Origin: Streptomyces sp. NBC_00249
GTDB taxonomy: Bacteria; Actinomycetota; Actinomycetes; Streptomycetales; Streptomycetaceae
NCBI RefSeq assembly: GCF_026342355.1
Contig: NZ_JAPEMV010000002.1
Span: 682,001-746,000 of the forward strand
Length of the DNA stretch: 64,000 bases
Direction of reading: 5' to 3'
In this document: positions 35,055-52,100 of the stretch, piece by piece
Numbering within the stretch: position 1 is the stretch's first letter
Layout of the letters: each line of letters starts with the position of its first letter
Position numbers and translations under genes: made by a program
The notes under the pieces: generated by a model
Seen by the model: the letters and a program-made list of their open reading frames with translations, nothing else
What the model was told of the DNA's origin: nothing
The model's database searches: none

Positions 35055-36182
35055 TCAGCCGGCCTCGGGCTTCGGGCCCTTCAGCACCTTGCTGACCTCC
35101 GCCAGCGCGCTCTCCTTCATGCCCCGGACGTAGTCCCAGCCGTTGTGGTCGCCGCCCTTGATCTCGTGGATGGTGACGGTGACGGGGCCCTTGCCGAACT
35201 GCTGCTGGAACTTGTCCAGGCGGGCGCGGCCGCCCTCCTTGGTGCCGTACTGGAAGGCGACGTGGACCGCGGGGCCGTTGGTGTCGATCAGCTTCTGGGC
35301 GAGCTTCTCGGGGTTGTTCGCGTCCATCTCCGCCTGGTGGCCCTTCCACAGCGGGGAGTCCGGGACGATCTCGCCGCCGTTGGCTATGACGGCCTTGAAC
35401 CGGTCCGGGTGCTGCATGAGCTGCTTGAGGCCGACGAAGGCGCCGGAGGAGTTGCCCATGAAGGCCCAGCCGTCGCGGGACTTGTAGGTGCGGAAGTTGG
35501 CGCGGGCGAAGTCGGGGACGTCCTCCGCCATCCAGGTGCCCATCTTGGCCTGGCCGGGTATGTCCGCGCCGTCGTAGTAGTACTTGTTGTCCGGGTTGAG
35601 CACCGGCATGATCAGGACGAAGGGCAGGCTGGTGCCGGCCTGGACGCCCTCGCTGACGGCCTTCTGGAGGCCCAGGCTGCGGTCGGCCCAGTAGTTGGTG
35701 GGGTAGCCGTTGCCGCCGGGGAGCGCGATGAGGACCGGGAAGGCGCTCTTGGCGTACTTCGGGTCGTCGTACTCCTTGGGGGCCCAGACCCAGACGTCAC
35801 CCTCGAAGCCGGACTTGGCGCCCGCCAGGCGGGTCTTCGCGATGACCGTGCCGTCGTCGAGCTTGGCGGTCTGCTTGAAGTCGGACTTCGGGCCGGACGG
35901 CATGAGCACGTCCGGGTCGCCGGTGGGCTTGGGCGGGGCCGACGGGGCGTCGGACTTCTTCGCCGCGGAGCCGCTGCCCGCGCCGGCGGCGGGCGGGGTC
36001 TTGCCGAAGCTGACGGCCTCTCCGTTGCCGGAGAACCACTCGTACTTCCAGGCGGCGAAGCCACCGCCGCCGAGGATCAGCGCGCAGGCGACGCCCGCGC
36101 TGATCCATATCGCGCGCCGCGACTTCTTCCGCCCCCGCTCGGGCTCGGGCGCGTAGCCGGACGACTGCTGGTACTGGTGCAC
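35055..36182 (-). CDS. membrane-anchored esterase, copy 2 (paralogue of 33733-34812)
   Basis: A 375-aa paralogue of copy 1 with the same plan: basic N-terminus, helix (AIWISAGVACALILGGGGFA), Ala/Ser/Lys/Pro linker, esterase domain with VWAPKEYDDPKYAKSAFPVL, PGGNGYPTNYW, nucleophile elbow FMGNSSGAFVG, and His in KGGDHNGWDYVRG. I chose the GTG at 36182 because GGAG lies 8 nt upstream and the N-terminus VHQYQQSSGYAPEPERGRKK then aligns with copy 1 (MQHDQQGDGG). An ATG at 36239 would add 19 residues without a proper ribosome site. The linker is longer than in copy 1. Confidence 0.85.
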   Translation of the reverse strand: MHQYQQSSGYAPEPERGRKKSRRAIWISAGVACALILGGGGFAAWKYEWFSGNGEAVSFGKTPPAAGAGSGSAAKKSDAPSAPPKPTGDPDVLMPSGPKSDFKQTAKLDDGTVIAKTRLAGAKSGFEGDVWVWAPKEYDDPKYAKSAFPVLIALPGGNGYPTNYWADRSLGLQKAVSEGVQAGTSLPFVLIMPVLNPDNKYYYDGADIPGQAKMGTWMAEDVPDFARANFRTYKSRDGWAFMGNSSGAFVGLKQLMQHPDRFKAVIANGGEIVPDSPLWKGHQAEMDANNPEKLAQKLIDTNGPAVHVAFQYGTKEGGRARLDKFQQQFGKGPVTVTIHEIKGGDHNGWDYVRGMKESALAEVSKVLKGPKPEAG

Positions 36183-36268
36183 GAACTTCGCTCCGAACGG
36201 TCTTGGCTGCCCCGGGGAGGGGGCAGAACAGCTGGACATCCCCTAGGTTCTGATGTGCGAACGCCGCG

Positions 36269-36308
36269 CGAAGTTCCAAATCCCCGTAAAAACAGGGCGG
36301 GAACTTCG
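36269..36308 (-). terminator. hairpin downstream of marR-type gene
   Basis: A 9-bp stem (CGAAGTTCC / GGAACTTCG) encloses a second small stem, 14 bp past the stop of the MarR gene. It probably terminates that gene ahead of the esterase pair. Confidence 0.55.
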
Positions 36309-36321
36309 GCTGTCGCCCGGG

Positions 36322-36759
36322 TCACCTCAGCGTGTCGAGTACCTCCGCGCAGCGGCCCAGCAGCGCGATGAGCTGCTCCCGCTCCTGCGCCGAGAGGGCG
36401 GCGGCGAGCGCGGTCTCCACCCGTACGGCCTCGACGTCGGCCCTCTCCATGACGGTGCGGCCCTGCGGGGTGAGCCGGGTCTCCAGCACGTTGCGGTGCC
36501 ATTCGTGCGGGGTCCGCTCGATGAGTCCGCGCTCCTGGAGGTTCTTCAGGACGGTGTTCATCGTCGGCGGGGTGACCCCGCAGAGCCGGGAGAGGGCGGC
36601 GGCGGAGATGCCGGGCTTCTCGGCGAGCCAGAGCAGGGCGGTGTACTGCGGAACCGTTACTTCGGTCGGCTTGAAGGCCGCGCTCTTCGCCGCGAGGAGC
36701 GCCTGCTCGGCGCGCTTGATGTGCGCGCCGATGCGCTCCTCGGGGGGCATGGAGGTCAT
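36322..36759 (-). CDS. MarR-family transcriptional regulator
   Basis: A 145-aa winged-helix regulator. The dimerisation helix HIKRAEQALLAAKSAAFKPT is followed by the HTH (GISAAALSRLCGVTPPTMNT, VLKNLQERGLIERTPHEWHR) and the family wing (LETRLTPQGRTVMERADVEA). It is divergent from the secreted SMP-30-like protein; the shared 64-bp interval has a 14-bp palindrome inside the promoter spacer of that gene, so it very probably represses it and itself. Regulators of this class respond to small aromatic or lipophilic ligands. Confidence 0.92.
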   Translation of the reverse strand: MTSMPPEERIGAHIKRAEQALLAAKSAAFKPTEVTVPQYTALLWLAEKPGISAAALSRLCGVTPPTMNTVLKNLQERGLIERTPHEWHRNVLETRLTPQGRTVMERADVEAVRVETALAAALSAQEREQLIALLGRCAEVLDTLR

Positions 36760-36776
36760 TCGGGCATCCTAGACCC

Positions 36777-36805
36777 TTGCCAAGCATTAGAGCTCTAATT
36801 ACTCT
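36777..36805 (+). promoter_or_regulatory. SMP-30-like gene promoter with MarR-type operator in the spacer
   Basis: TTGCCA (-35, 36777-36782), a 17-bp spacer, and TACTCT (-10, 36800-36805). The spacer contains the perfect 14-bp palindrome ATTAGAGCTCTAAT (36786-36799), where a bound MarR dimer would block RNA polymerase. Confidence 0.75.
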
Positions 36806-36823
36806 TCGAACTCACCCGACCGA

Positions 36824-37813
36824 ATGGATGCATCCATGCCTGAGCTGTCGAAGATCCTCCCCGCCGCCGCCCTGACCCTCGCCGCCACGCTCACCCTGGG
36901 CGCGGCGCCCGCGGCTTCCTCCCCGGTGTCCACGGCGTTCACGCTCCCCGGCGCCCGGGTCTTCCCCGAGGGCATAGCCTCCGACGCCCGTACGGGCACG
37001 GTCTACGTCGGCTCGTACGCGGACGGCACCGTCTACCGGGCCCGCCCCGGGGCCCGTACGGCCGAGGTGTTCCTCCCCTCCGGCACCGACGGCCGCCGCA
37101 CCGCCAACGGGCTGCGCGTCGACGCCGCGCGGGGCCGCCTGTGGGTGACGGACTCCACCTCCGGGGTCTCCGTGTACGACACCGCGAGCGGCGTGCGCCT
37201 GGCCCACTTCGAGGTCGCGGGCGACGGCCCCCGCTTCGTCAACGACCTGACGCTCACCCCGGACGGCACGGCGTACCTCACGGACAGCGTCCGCGCCGTG
37301 GTCTACCGGGTCACCCCGGCGCAGGTCCGCGCCGGTTCGGGCGCGCTGACGCCGGCGTACGACCTGAGCGGACACCTCACCCCGTCACCGGCGGGCAGCT
37401 ACACGCTCAACGGCATCACCTCGGACCCGGCGGGCCGCTACCTGCTGGTGGTGGACATGACGGCGGGCGATCTGCACCGCGTGGACCTGCGCACCGGGGA
37501 GCTCGGCCGCGTCGCCCTGACCGGCGGTGACCTGAAGGCCGCCGACGGCCTCGACCTCTCCCCCGCCGGTGTCCTGCGGGTGGCGCACAACCTCCCGAAC
37601 ACCCTGACCCGCTGGCAGGTCGGCGCGGACGGCCGGCGGGCCCGGCTGGTCCACGGCATCACGGACGCCTCGCTGCAGATCCCGACGACCTTGACGCACA
37701 CCGCGGGGCGGACGCTGGTGGTCCGCTCCCAGTTCGACAAGGACGGCGGCCCCTTCACACCTTCCACGGGCGCGCCGGGCACCTTCACCGTGGCCTCGGT
37801 TCGCGGCCTCTGA
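36824..37813 (+). CDS. secreted SMP-30/gluconolactonase-like beta-propeller protein
   Basis: A 329-aa secreted protein (start at 36824; an in-frame ATG at 36836 is equally possible). A signal peptide (ILPAAALTLAATLTLGAAPA) is followed by a six-bladed propeller with typical repeats: FPEGIASDARTGTVYVGSYA, NGLRVDAARGRLWVTDS, FVNDLTLTPDGTAYLTDS, LNGITSDPAGRYLLVVDM and KAADGLDLSPAGVLRVAHN. Acidic/Asn residues at blade starts (E, N, N, D) fit the calcium-site pattern of SMP-30-type lactonases. The substrate is unknown. It appears to be the target of the divergent MarR regulator. Confidence 0.85.
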   Translation: MDASMPELSKILPAAALTLAATLTLGAAPAASSPVSTAFTLPGARVFPEGIASDARTGTVYVGSYADGTVYRARPGARTAEVFLPSGTDGRRTANGLRVDAARGRLWVTDSTSGVSVYDTASGVRLAHFEVAGDGPRFVNDLTLTPDGTAYLTDSVRAVVYRVTPAQVRAGSGALTPAYDLSGHLTPSPAGSYTLNGITSDPAGRYLLVVDMTAGDLHRVDLRTGELGRVALTGGDLKAADGLDLSPAGVLRVAHNLPNTLTRWQVGADGRRARLVHGITDASLQIPTTLTHTAGRTLVVRSQFDKDGGPFTPSTGAPGTFTVASVRGL

Positions 37814-37814
37814 G

Positions 37815-38216
37815 CTACGCCGCGTTGGAGAAGGCGTAGACGCCCTTGATCCGGGTGCCCTCGAAGAGCGCGACGTCGGTGCCGTCGAGGAACGGCGCTC
37901 CCTGCTCCCCGAAGGCCCAGCCGAAGCGTGCCTGCGCGTGGTGCCCGTCGACGGCGCCCGTCAGGGAGAAGGTGACCCCGGGCGGGAAGCTCGCGCGCAG
38001 CCGCGCCAGGTGGCCGACGAGTTCCTCGCGCCCTTCGACGCGTACGTCGGGGTCGCAGTACTCGGCGCCCTCGGTGAACAGCGCCTCGATCCCGGCGCGG
38101 CGCCGGCCGTCGTCGGGCTCGTTGACGAGCTCGATGAACGCCTCGACCAGCGCCTGATGGTCGATGTCGATGTCCACGCCCCACCCCACCTCTCGGAGAA
38201 CCCCTGGGAGGTTCAT
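37815..38216 (-). CDS. SnoaL/NTF2-like fold protein
   Basis: About 133 aa from the ATG at 38216; a GTG at 38177 behind GAGAGG is an alternative start. The sequence DHQALVEAFIELVNEPDDGR, ALFTEGAEYCDPDVRVEGRE, VTFSLTGAVDGHHAQARFGW and LDGTDVALFEGTRIKGVYAF is the alpha+beta barrel pattern of SnoaL-like proteins, which include polyketide cyclases, isomerases and many proteins of unknown function. It is convergent with the SMP-30-like gene (1 bp between stops). The NRPS operon terminator lies just upstream of its start, so it is transcribed separately. Confidence 0.78.
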   Translation of the reverse strand: MNLPGVLREVGWGVDIDIDHQALVEAFIELVNEPDDGRRRAGIEALFTEGAEYCDPDVRVEGREELVGHLARLRASFPPGVTFSLTGAVDGHHAQARFGWAFGEQGAPFLDGTDVALFEGTRIKGVYAFSNAA

Positions 38217-38263
38217 GGCGGCATCATCACCGGCCCCGCCGGAGGATCGCCGGAAGACGGCGC

Positions 38264-38298
38264 GACGGCCCGGCCCGCGGTGCGCGGGCCGGGCCGTC
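38264..38298 (-). terminator. terminator of the NRPS operon
   Basis: A perfect 16-bp GC-rich stem (38264-38279 with 38283-38298, 3-nt loop), 18 bp past the stop of the last operon gene. Confidence 0.85.
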
Positions 38299-38315
38299 AC
38301 CTGCGCCGGAGCGGC

Positions 38316-39523
38316 TCAGAGCGGGCGCAGCACCTCCAGCCGGACGGCCTCGGCGGCCTTGTCCAGGGCGGCCCGGCACTCCTCGGCGCTGTCGCCGGTG
38401 GCCGTGACGAGCGCGTACCGGCTGGAGACGTGGCCGTGGGGCGGCAGCCGCAGTTCCTGGCCGGGCAGCGAGATCGCCAACGCCGTGTCCACGGCGGCGG
38501 GCAGGGCGCGGGCGTCGATGCGGACCTCGCGCGCGATGCAGTCGGCCGCCGGGTAGAGGAAGCGGACCGCCGCGACCCGGCGGTGGGAGGGCGTGAGGGC
38601 CGGTTCCTTCCCGCAGGCCACGCGCGCCGCCGTCAGGGCGGCGTCGACGCCCAGGGCGAGGCGCCCGATGTCGGGGATCCGGTCGCCGCCGATCCGGGCG
38701 TTGATCTCGACGATCTTCGGCCCGTCGGCGGTGAGCCGCAGCTCGGTGTGGGTCCAGCCGGTGGTGAAGCCCACGGCGGCGTGCGCGGCCGCCACGATCT
38801 CCAGCAGCCGCGGGTCCTCCAGCAGCGGGTCGCGGCCGTCGACGACGTGGCCGGTCTCCTCGAAGTACGGTTCGAACCCGCACTCCTTGCGGGCCACGAA
38901 GGCCGGGCTCATCCGGCCCCCGGACCAGGCGCAGTCCACGCTGATCTCGGGGCCGTCCAGGTACTCCTCGACGAGGACGTCGCCCGGTGCGAGCTCCGTC
39001 GCGCCGGGCGCGGTGGCGCCGCGCGCCAGCCGGTAGCGGCCCGCGAGCTGCTCGGCCGACTCGACCTTGGCCACGCCCGTACTGGCGTTGAGCGCGCGGG
39101 GCTTGAGCACCAGCGGGTAGCCGGTGCGGGCCGCCGCCGCGCGGGCCTGCGGCAGCGAGGTGACCATCTCCGAGCGGGCCTGCGGCACCCCGGCGGCGCG
39201 CAGTGCGTCGCGGGTGGCCCACTTGTCCCGGCAGCGCATCGCGGCCTCGGGCGGGCTGCCGGGCAGCCCGAGCAGCCGGGCGAGTTCGGCGGTCTGCACG
39301 ACCCGGGTGTCGTCCCAGGTCAGCACCCCTTCGTAGGGGATGCCGCGGGCGGCGGCCGCCATGGCGGGCACGTCGGTGGTGTCGACCACGGTGTGTCCGG
39401 CCAGGTACGGGGTCTCCCAGGCGGGTTCGCGTTCCGCGAGGAGGTGGATCTCGTACTCCCGGGCGACGGAGCTCAGCAGGTACTCCCGGTACGCCTGTGA
39501 TCCGGCGCCCACCAGCAGGAGCG

Positions 39524-39527
<4 letters not shown>
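38316..39527 (-). CDS. ATP-grasp domain ligase, last gene of NRPS operon
   Basis: A 403-aa ATP-grasp protein starting at an ATG that overlaps the stop of the A-T gene (ATGA), so it is part of the operon. The N-terminal Rossmann-like preATP domain is MTLLLVGAGSQAYREYLLSS. ATP-grasp motifs are YPLVLKPRALNASTGVAKVE, VLVEEYLDGPEISVDCAW and the metal-binding IVEINARIGGD. Such enzymes couple a carboxylate, via acyl-phosphate, to an amine; in natural-product clusters they add amino acids to peptides outside the assembly line. The C-terminal region resembles other peptide-forming ATP-grasp ligases. Whether it acts before or after the NRPS is unknown. Confidence 0.9.
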
Positions 39528-42349
<2,822 letters not shown>

Positions 42350-42366
42350 CGTCGTGCGGCCCCCTC

Positions 42367-43218
42367 TCATCGGCTGGTGAACCCGCCGTCGACGGTGACC
42401 GTGGAGCCGGTCACCTGGCGGGATGCGTCGCTGGCGAGCCAGAGCGCGGCTCCGGCCACGTCCTCGGGCTCGATGAGCCGGTTCATCGGCTGGGCGGCGA
42501 CGAAGGTCTCCTCGTGCTCCTCGACGGGGACGTCGAGGGAGCGGGCGATCTCCGTGAGCATCCGGCCCTCGGCGGCCTCGTCGTCCCGTACGGAGCCGGG
42601 GCACAGCGCGTTGACCCGTACGCCGAACGGCGCGAGGTCCAGGGCGGCGGCCTTGGTCAGCCCCACCAGCGCGTGCTTGGCCGTGACGTAGCCGGCGAAG
42701 TGCCGGTAGCCGACGAGCCCGGCGGTGGAGGCGACGTTGATGACGCTGCCCGCGCGGCGGCTCGTCATGGCGGCGCCCACGGCGCGGATCATCCGCCAGG
42801 CGCCCGAGACGTCGACGTCGAGCATCAGGTCCCACTCGTCGGGCGTGATGTCGTGCACCGTCTTGCCGGAGGGCGCGGCGATGCCCGCGTTGTTGAGGAG
42901 GACGTCGATGCGGCCGAAGCGGTCGAGGGCGCTGTCGACGACGCCCCGTACGGCGTCCAGGTCGCGGACGTCGGCCTCGGCGGTGATCACGGTGATGCCG
43001 TCGCCGGCCTCCCGGCACAGCCGCGCCGTGTACGCGAGCTGGCTGGCGGAGCCGAGCGGGTAGGGCACGCCGTCGAGGTCGTGCCCGATGTCGGTGAGCA
43101 GCAGGTCCGCCCCGGCGCGGGCGTACGCGACGGCGCACGCCCGGCCGATGCCGCGGGCCGCGCCCGTGACCAGTGCCGTCCTGCCCGTGAGCGGGCCGGC
43201 GGTGAGGACGGGGGTCAC
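42367..43218 (-). CDS. short-chain dehydrogenase/reductase of NRPS operon
   Basis: A 283-aa classical SDR. The GTG at 43218 overlaps the upstream thioesterase stop (GTGA). Motifs are TGAARGIG for NAD(P) binding, LLNNAGIAAP, Ser in VINVASTAGLVG, and YVTAK for the catalytic Tyr/Lys. Between the first strands there is an extended segment (TDIGHDLDGVPYPLGSASQL) like that in the mycofactocin-coupled SDR subfamily. It could oxidise a beta-hydroxyl of a Ser/Thr residue or reduce a precursor keto group, but nothing in the sequence decides. It ends 18 bp before, or overlaps, the A-T gene depending on that gene's start. Confidence 0.9.
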   Translation of the reverse strand: MTPVLTAGPLTGRTALVTGAARGIGRACAVAYARAGADLLLTDIGHDLDGVPYPLGSASQLAYTARLCREAGDGITVITAEADVRDLDAVRGVVDSALDRFGRIDVLLNNAGIAAPSGKTVHDITPDEWDLMLDVDVSGAWRMIRAVGAAMTSRRAGSVINVASTAGLVGYRHFAGYVTAKHALVGLTKAAALDLAPFGVRVNALCPGSVRDDEAAEGRMLTEIARSLDVPVEEHEETFVAAQPMNRLIEPEDVAGAALWLASDASRQVTGSTVTVDGGFTSR

Positions 43219-43928
43219 CGGCGCACCCCCTGGCCGGCGAGTTCCCCGTCGATGAGGCGGACCAGGTCGGCCGGGGAGTCCACCACGTACATGTGCCCGC
43301 CGGGGAGTTCGACCTGGCGGCAGCCGCCGGTGGTGGCGGCCTCCCATTCGGCGGCCTGGGCCGCGGACACCAGTTCGTCGGACTCCCCGCGGATGGAGAC
43401 GACGGGGATGTCCAGCGGCTTGTCGGAGGGGGCGCGGTAGTTCTCGTGCATCTCGACGTCGGCGCGCAGCGGCGGGAGCAGCCATTCGCGCAGGTCCGGG
43501 TTCTCCAGCGCCGGGTGGGTGTAGCCGGCGAACTCCTTCACCTGCTGGAGGAAGGCCTCGTCGGTGAGCCCGGTGGCGCGGGTCTCGCGCTGGGTCCAGG
43601 GGCCGGGCGAGCCGCTGACGAACAGCTTGAGGACCTGGGGGCGGCCGAGCGAGTTCAGGCGGTGGGCCATCTCGTACGCCATGACGGCGCCCAGGCTGTG
43701 GCCGAACAGGGCGACGACGGGGCTGCCGGCGATCTGCTCCAGCACGGTGGGCAGCAGGTCGTCGACGGCGCTGACGACATCGGTGTAGAGGGGTTCGCCG
43801 AAGCGCTCCTCACGGCCGGGCAGCTGGACGGGGGTGATCAGGACGGTGTCGCTGCCGTACTCCTGGCAGCGGCGGAACGCGGAGGCTCCGGCGCCCGCGA
43901 ACGGGAAGCACAGGACGGGGATCTGCAT
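43215..43928 (-). CDS. type II thioesterase
   Basis: A 237-aa editing thioesterase typical of NRPS/PKS clusters. Motifs are FPFAGAGASAFRRCQ near the N-terminus, nucleophile elbow GHSLGA (Ser intact), the Asp-bearing RGESDELVS and the catalytic His in LPGGHMYVVD. Such enzymes remove wrong or stalled acyl groups from carrier domains. The gene begins 1 bp after the stop of the A-T-C-T-TE gene, and its stop overlaps the SDR start. Its intact Ser contrasts with the Cys in the TE domain of the adjacent synthetase. Confidence 0.95.
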   Translation of the reverse strand: MQIPVLCFPFAGAGASAFRRCQEYGSDTVLITPVQLPGREERFGEPLYTDVVSAVDDLLPTVLEQIAGSPVVALFGHSLGAVMAYEMAHRLNSLGRPQVLKLFVSGSPGPWTQRETRATGLTDEAFLQQVKEFAGYTHPALENPDLREWLLPPLRADVEMHENYRAPSDKPLDIPVVSIRGESDELVSAAQAAEWEAATTGGCRQVELPGGHMYVVDSPADLVRLIDGELAGQGVRR

Positions 43929-43929
43929 G

Positions 43930-48948
<5,019 letters not shown>

Positions 48949-49128
48949 GGGTGTCTCCTGCACTGAGCTGTGAGGTGTCAAAGACGTCGAAGAATTCGAG
49001 AACCGCGGTGCTTCGGGTGCTTCGGGTACGTCAGGTGCTTCGAGGGCTTCGGGACGTGCGGGACCTTCGCGGGCTCCGGGGACCGGGAGGGCCGCCGTGG
49101 AGGTGGCCGCCGGGGTCGCGGGCCTGGG
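48949..49128 (-). repeat. intergenic 9-bp tandem-like repeats between two NRPS genes
   Basis: The 180-bp gap contains eight successive 9-bp units from 49008 to 49079, the first two identical (GTGCTTCGG) and the others degenerate (GTGCTTCGA, GGGCTTCGG, GACCTTCGC and so on). The ribosome site of the downstream NRPS lies at the left end. The rest shows nothing recognisable. Confidence 0.55.
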
Positions 49129-52100
49129 TCAGAAGTCGAAGTCCATGGCGGGGTCGGGCGCCGCGGGCAGCGCGGGCGCGCGGACGAGTGCGGGATGCAG
49201 GGTGGCGAGGGTGGCCGAGGGGTCGGCGAGGATCGCGTCGAGGAGTGCGGTGAACGCCCCGCACCAGCCTTCGACGGTGTCGCGGCGCAGCAGTGCGGAG
49301 GCGTAGCTCCAGTTCGTGCGCAGGGTGTCGGCGGCCTCGTGGATCTGGAGGGTGAGGTCGAAGACGGTCTGCCCGGTGTGCTCCAGGCGCAGCGGGACCC
49401 GGACTCCCTGGAACTCGGCCGCGAGGTAGCGGCCGCTGTGCAGGGCGATGAGCGCGTCGAAGAGCGGGGTCCGGCTGTAGTCGCGTACGGGCGCGGCGGC
49501 GGCGACGACCTCCTCGAAGGGGAAGTCCTGGTGGGCGAAGGCCTCTTCGGCGCCGTGGCCGATGCCGCGCAGGTAGGCGTCGTAGGTCAGGTCGGCTGCC
49601 ACGTCCGCGCGCAGGCACACCGTCTGCGCGAACATGCCCACCGTGCGGTGCAGTCCGGGGGCGGTGCGGCCCGAGGCGGAGGTGCCGACGGTGACGTCGG
49701 CGGTGCCCTTGAGCCCGGCGAGGAGCATGCCGTAGGCGGAGGCCAGTACCGCGAAGAGCGTGACCCCGCGGTCCCTGGCCAGCTGCCGCAGGGCGGCTGC
49801 CCGTACGGGGCCGAGGTCGGACTCCACGACGTCGCCGTCGAGGGCCCGCAGCGGCGGGCGGGCGGTGTCGGTCGGCAGGTCCGCCCGGTCGGGGGGCGTG
49901 GCGAACACCTTCCGCCAGTGGGGGGCCTGCGCCTCGCGCAGGGCCGTTCCGGCCGGTCCGGCGAGCCAGAGCGCGTAGTCCTGGTAGCGGAGTCCGGCGG
50001 GCTGTGGTTCCTCCCCGGCGTACAGCGCCGCGAGGTCCTCGAAGAGCGGGGTCAGCGAGAAGCCGTCGACGACGATGTGGTGCAGGTCGAGGCGCAGGGT
50101 GGCCCCGGCCGGGGTGCGGTGGACGTCGGCCCGCCACAGCGGGGCCCGCGCCAGGTCGAAGGGGCGTACGAACTCGGCCAGGGGGCCCGGGGGTTCGTCG
50201 AGGACGCGGATCTGGAGGGCCGGTTCGGGCTCGATGCGCGCCCGGACCCCGCCGTCCTCGACGACGAAGGAGGTGCGCAGCCCGTCGTGGTGGGCGGCCA
50301 GCAGCCGCAGGGCCTGTGCGAGGCGGTCCGGATCGGTGCCGGGGGGCAGTTCCAGGGTGACGGGCACGTTGTAGTGGACCGCCCGGTCGTCCTTGATCTG
50401 CTCGAAGTAGAGCTGGCGCTGCTGGGGGGTGAGCGGGTACGTCGCCAGGTCCGGGGCGCGCTCGATCAGCCGCCCGGTGTCGGGGGCCGCCCCTTCGAGC
50501 AGGGCGGCGAGCCGTGCCGGGGTTCCGGCGCGCAGGACGGCGCTGACGGGGCAGTCGCGGCCCAGGCGGGCGCGTACGTTCGCCGCGATCAGGGTCGCGG
50601 TGAGCGAGTCGGCGCCGAGGTCGCGCAGGTCGTGGGCGACGCCGATGCCCCGGATGCCCAGGGCCTGTTCGGCGAGTTCGACCAGGATCCGTTCGGTCGC
50701 GCCGGTCGGTGCGACGTAGCCGGCCCGGGCCAGCAGGTGCGAGCCGTCGGGCTCGGGCAGCCGGCCCCGGTCGACCTTGCCGCTGCGGTTCAGCGGGAGG
50801 GCGTCCAGCGGTACCAGGTACGACGGGACCATGTGGGCCGGCAGGGTCTCACCCAGCCGGTCCCGCAGCTCCTCGGGGCCGGGCCGGAGCGGGCCGGCGT
50901 AGTAGCCGCAGAGCTGCTTGCCGCCCCCGCCGGGCCGGGGCCGGACGGTGACGATGGCCTCGGCGACGCCGGGGTGGCCGAGCATGGCCTTCTCCACCTC
51001 GGCGGGCTCCACGCGGAAGCCGCGCACCTTGACCTGGTGGTCGCGGCGGCCGAGGAACTCGACGGTCCCGTCGGGGCGCCAGCGCGCCAGGTCGCCGCTG
51101 CGGTAGAGCCGGCCGCCGGCCGGGGCGAAGGGGTCGTCGACGAACGCCGCCGCGGTCAGTTCGGGCCGGCCGAGGTAGCCGCGGGCGACCCCGGCGCCGC
51201 CGAGGCACAGCTCGCCGGGTACGCCGACGGGGCACAGGCGGCCCAGGTCGTCGAGCACGTAGGCGGTGGAGTGCGCGATGGGGCGCCCGATCGGGATGCG
51301 GCCGAGGTCGTCGCGGCCGATCCGGTGGGTGAGGGAGAAGGTGGTGTTCTCGGTGGGCCCGTAGCCGTTGACCAGGGCCAGGCCGGGGCAGGCGTCCATC
51401 ACCTTGGCGATGTGCACCGGGGACAGGGCGTCCCCGCCGACCACGAGCTCGCGCAGCGGGCGGAAGGCGGTGGCGTCCTGTTCCACCAGCTGGTTGAACA
51501 GGGGCGAGGTCAGCCACAGGGTGGTGATGCCCTGCGTCTCGAGTTCCCGGCCCAGGGAGCGGGCGTCGAGGACGACGTCGCTGTCGACGAGGTGGACGCT
51601 GCCGCCGTTCAGCAGCGGCCCCCACAGCTCGAAGGTGGTGGCGTCGAAGGCGATCGAGCCGGTCGGCAGGACGCGCAGGTCCGGGCCGAAGGCGACGTAG
51701 TCCGTGCCCGTGACGAGCCGCACCAGGTTGCCGTGGGTGACCTCGACGCCCTTGGGCCTGCCGGTGGTACCGGAGGTGTAGGAGACGTACGCCAGACCGG
51801 ACGCCGCCCCGCGGCCGCCGGCCGGGACCCCCCGCACCGGGGCCGGGGCCCCGGGGTCCAGGACCGTGCCGTCGAAGGCGAAGTCCCGGGGCAGCCCGGC
51901 GGAGGCGACCAGCACCCGCACCGAGGAGTCGGCGAGCAGCCACTCGGTGCGCTCGGCGGGATCGCCGGCCTCCAGCGGCAGGTAGGCGCCGCCGGCCTTG
52001 AGGATGCCGAGCGCGCCGACGACGAGGTCGGCGGTGCGCTCGGTGCGCAGGCCGACGCGGTCGCCCTCGCGCACCCCGGCCGCCAGCAGCGCGTCGGCCA

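Noticed and set aside
49008-49079. CRISPR-like array
   Set aside because: The units are 9 bp, contiguous and degenerate, with no spacers and no cas genes nearby.
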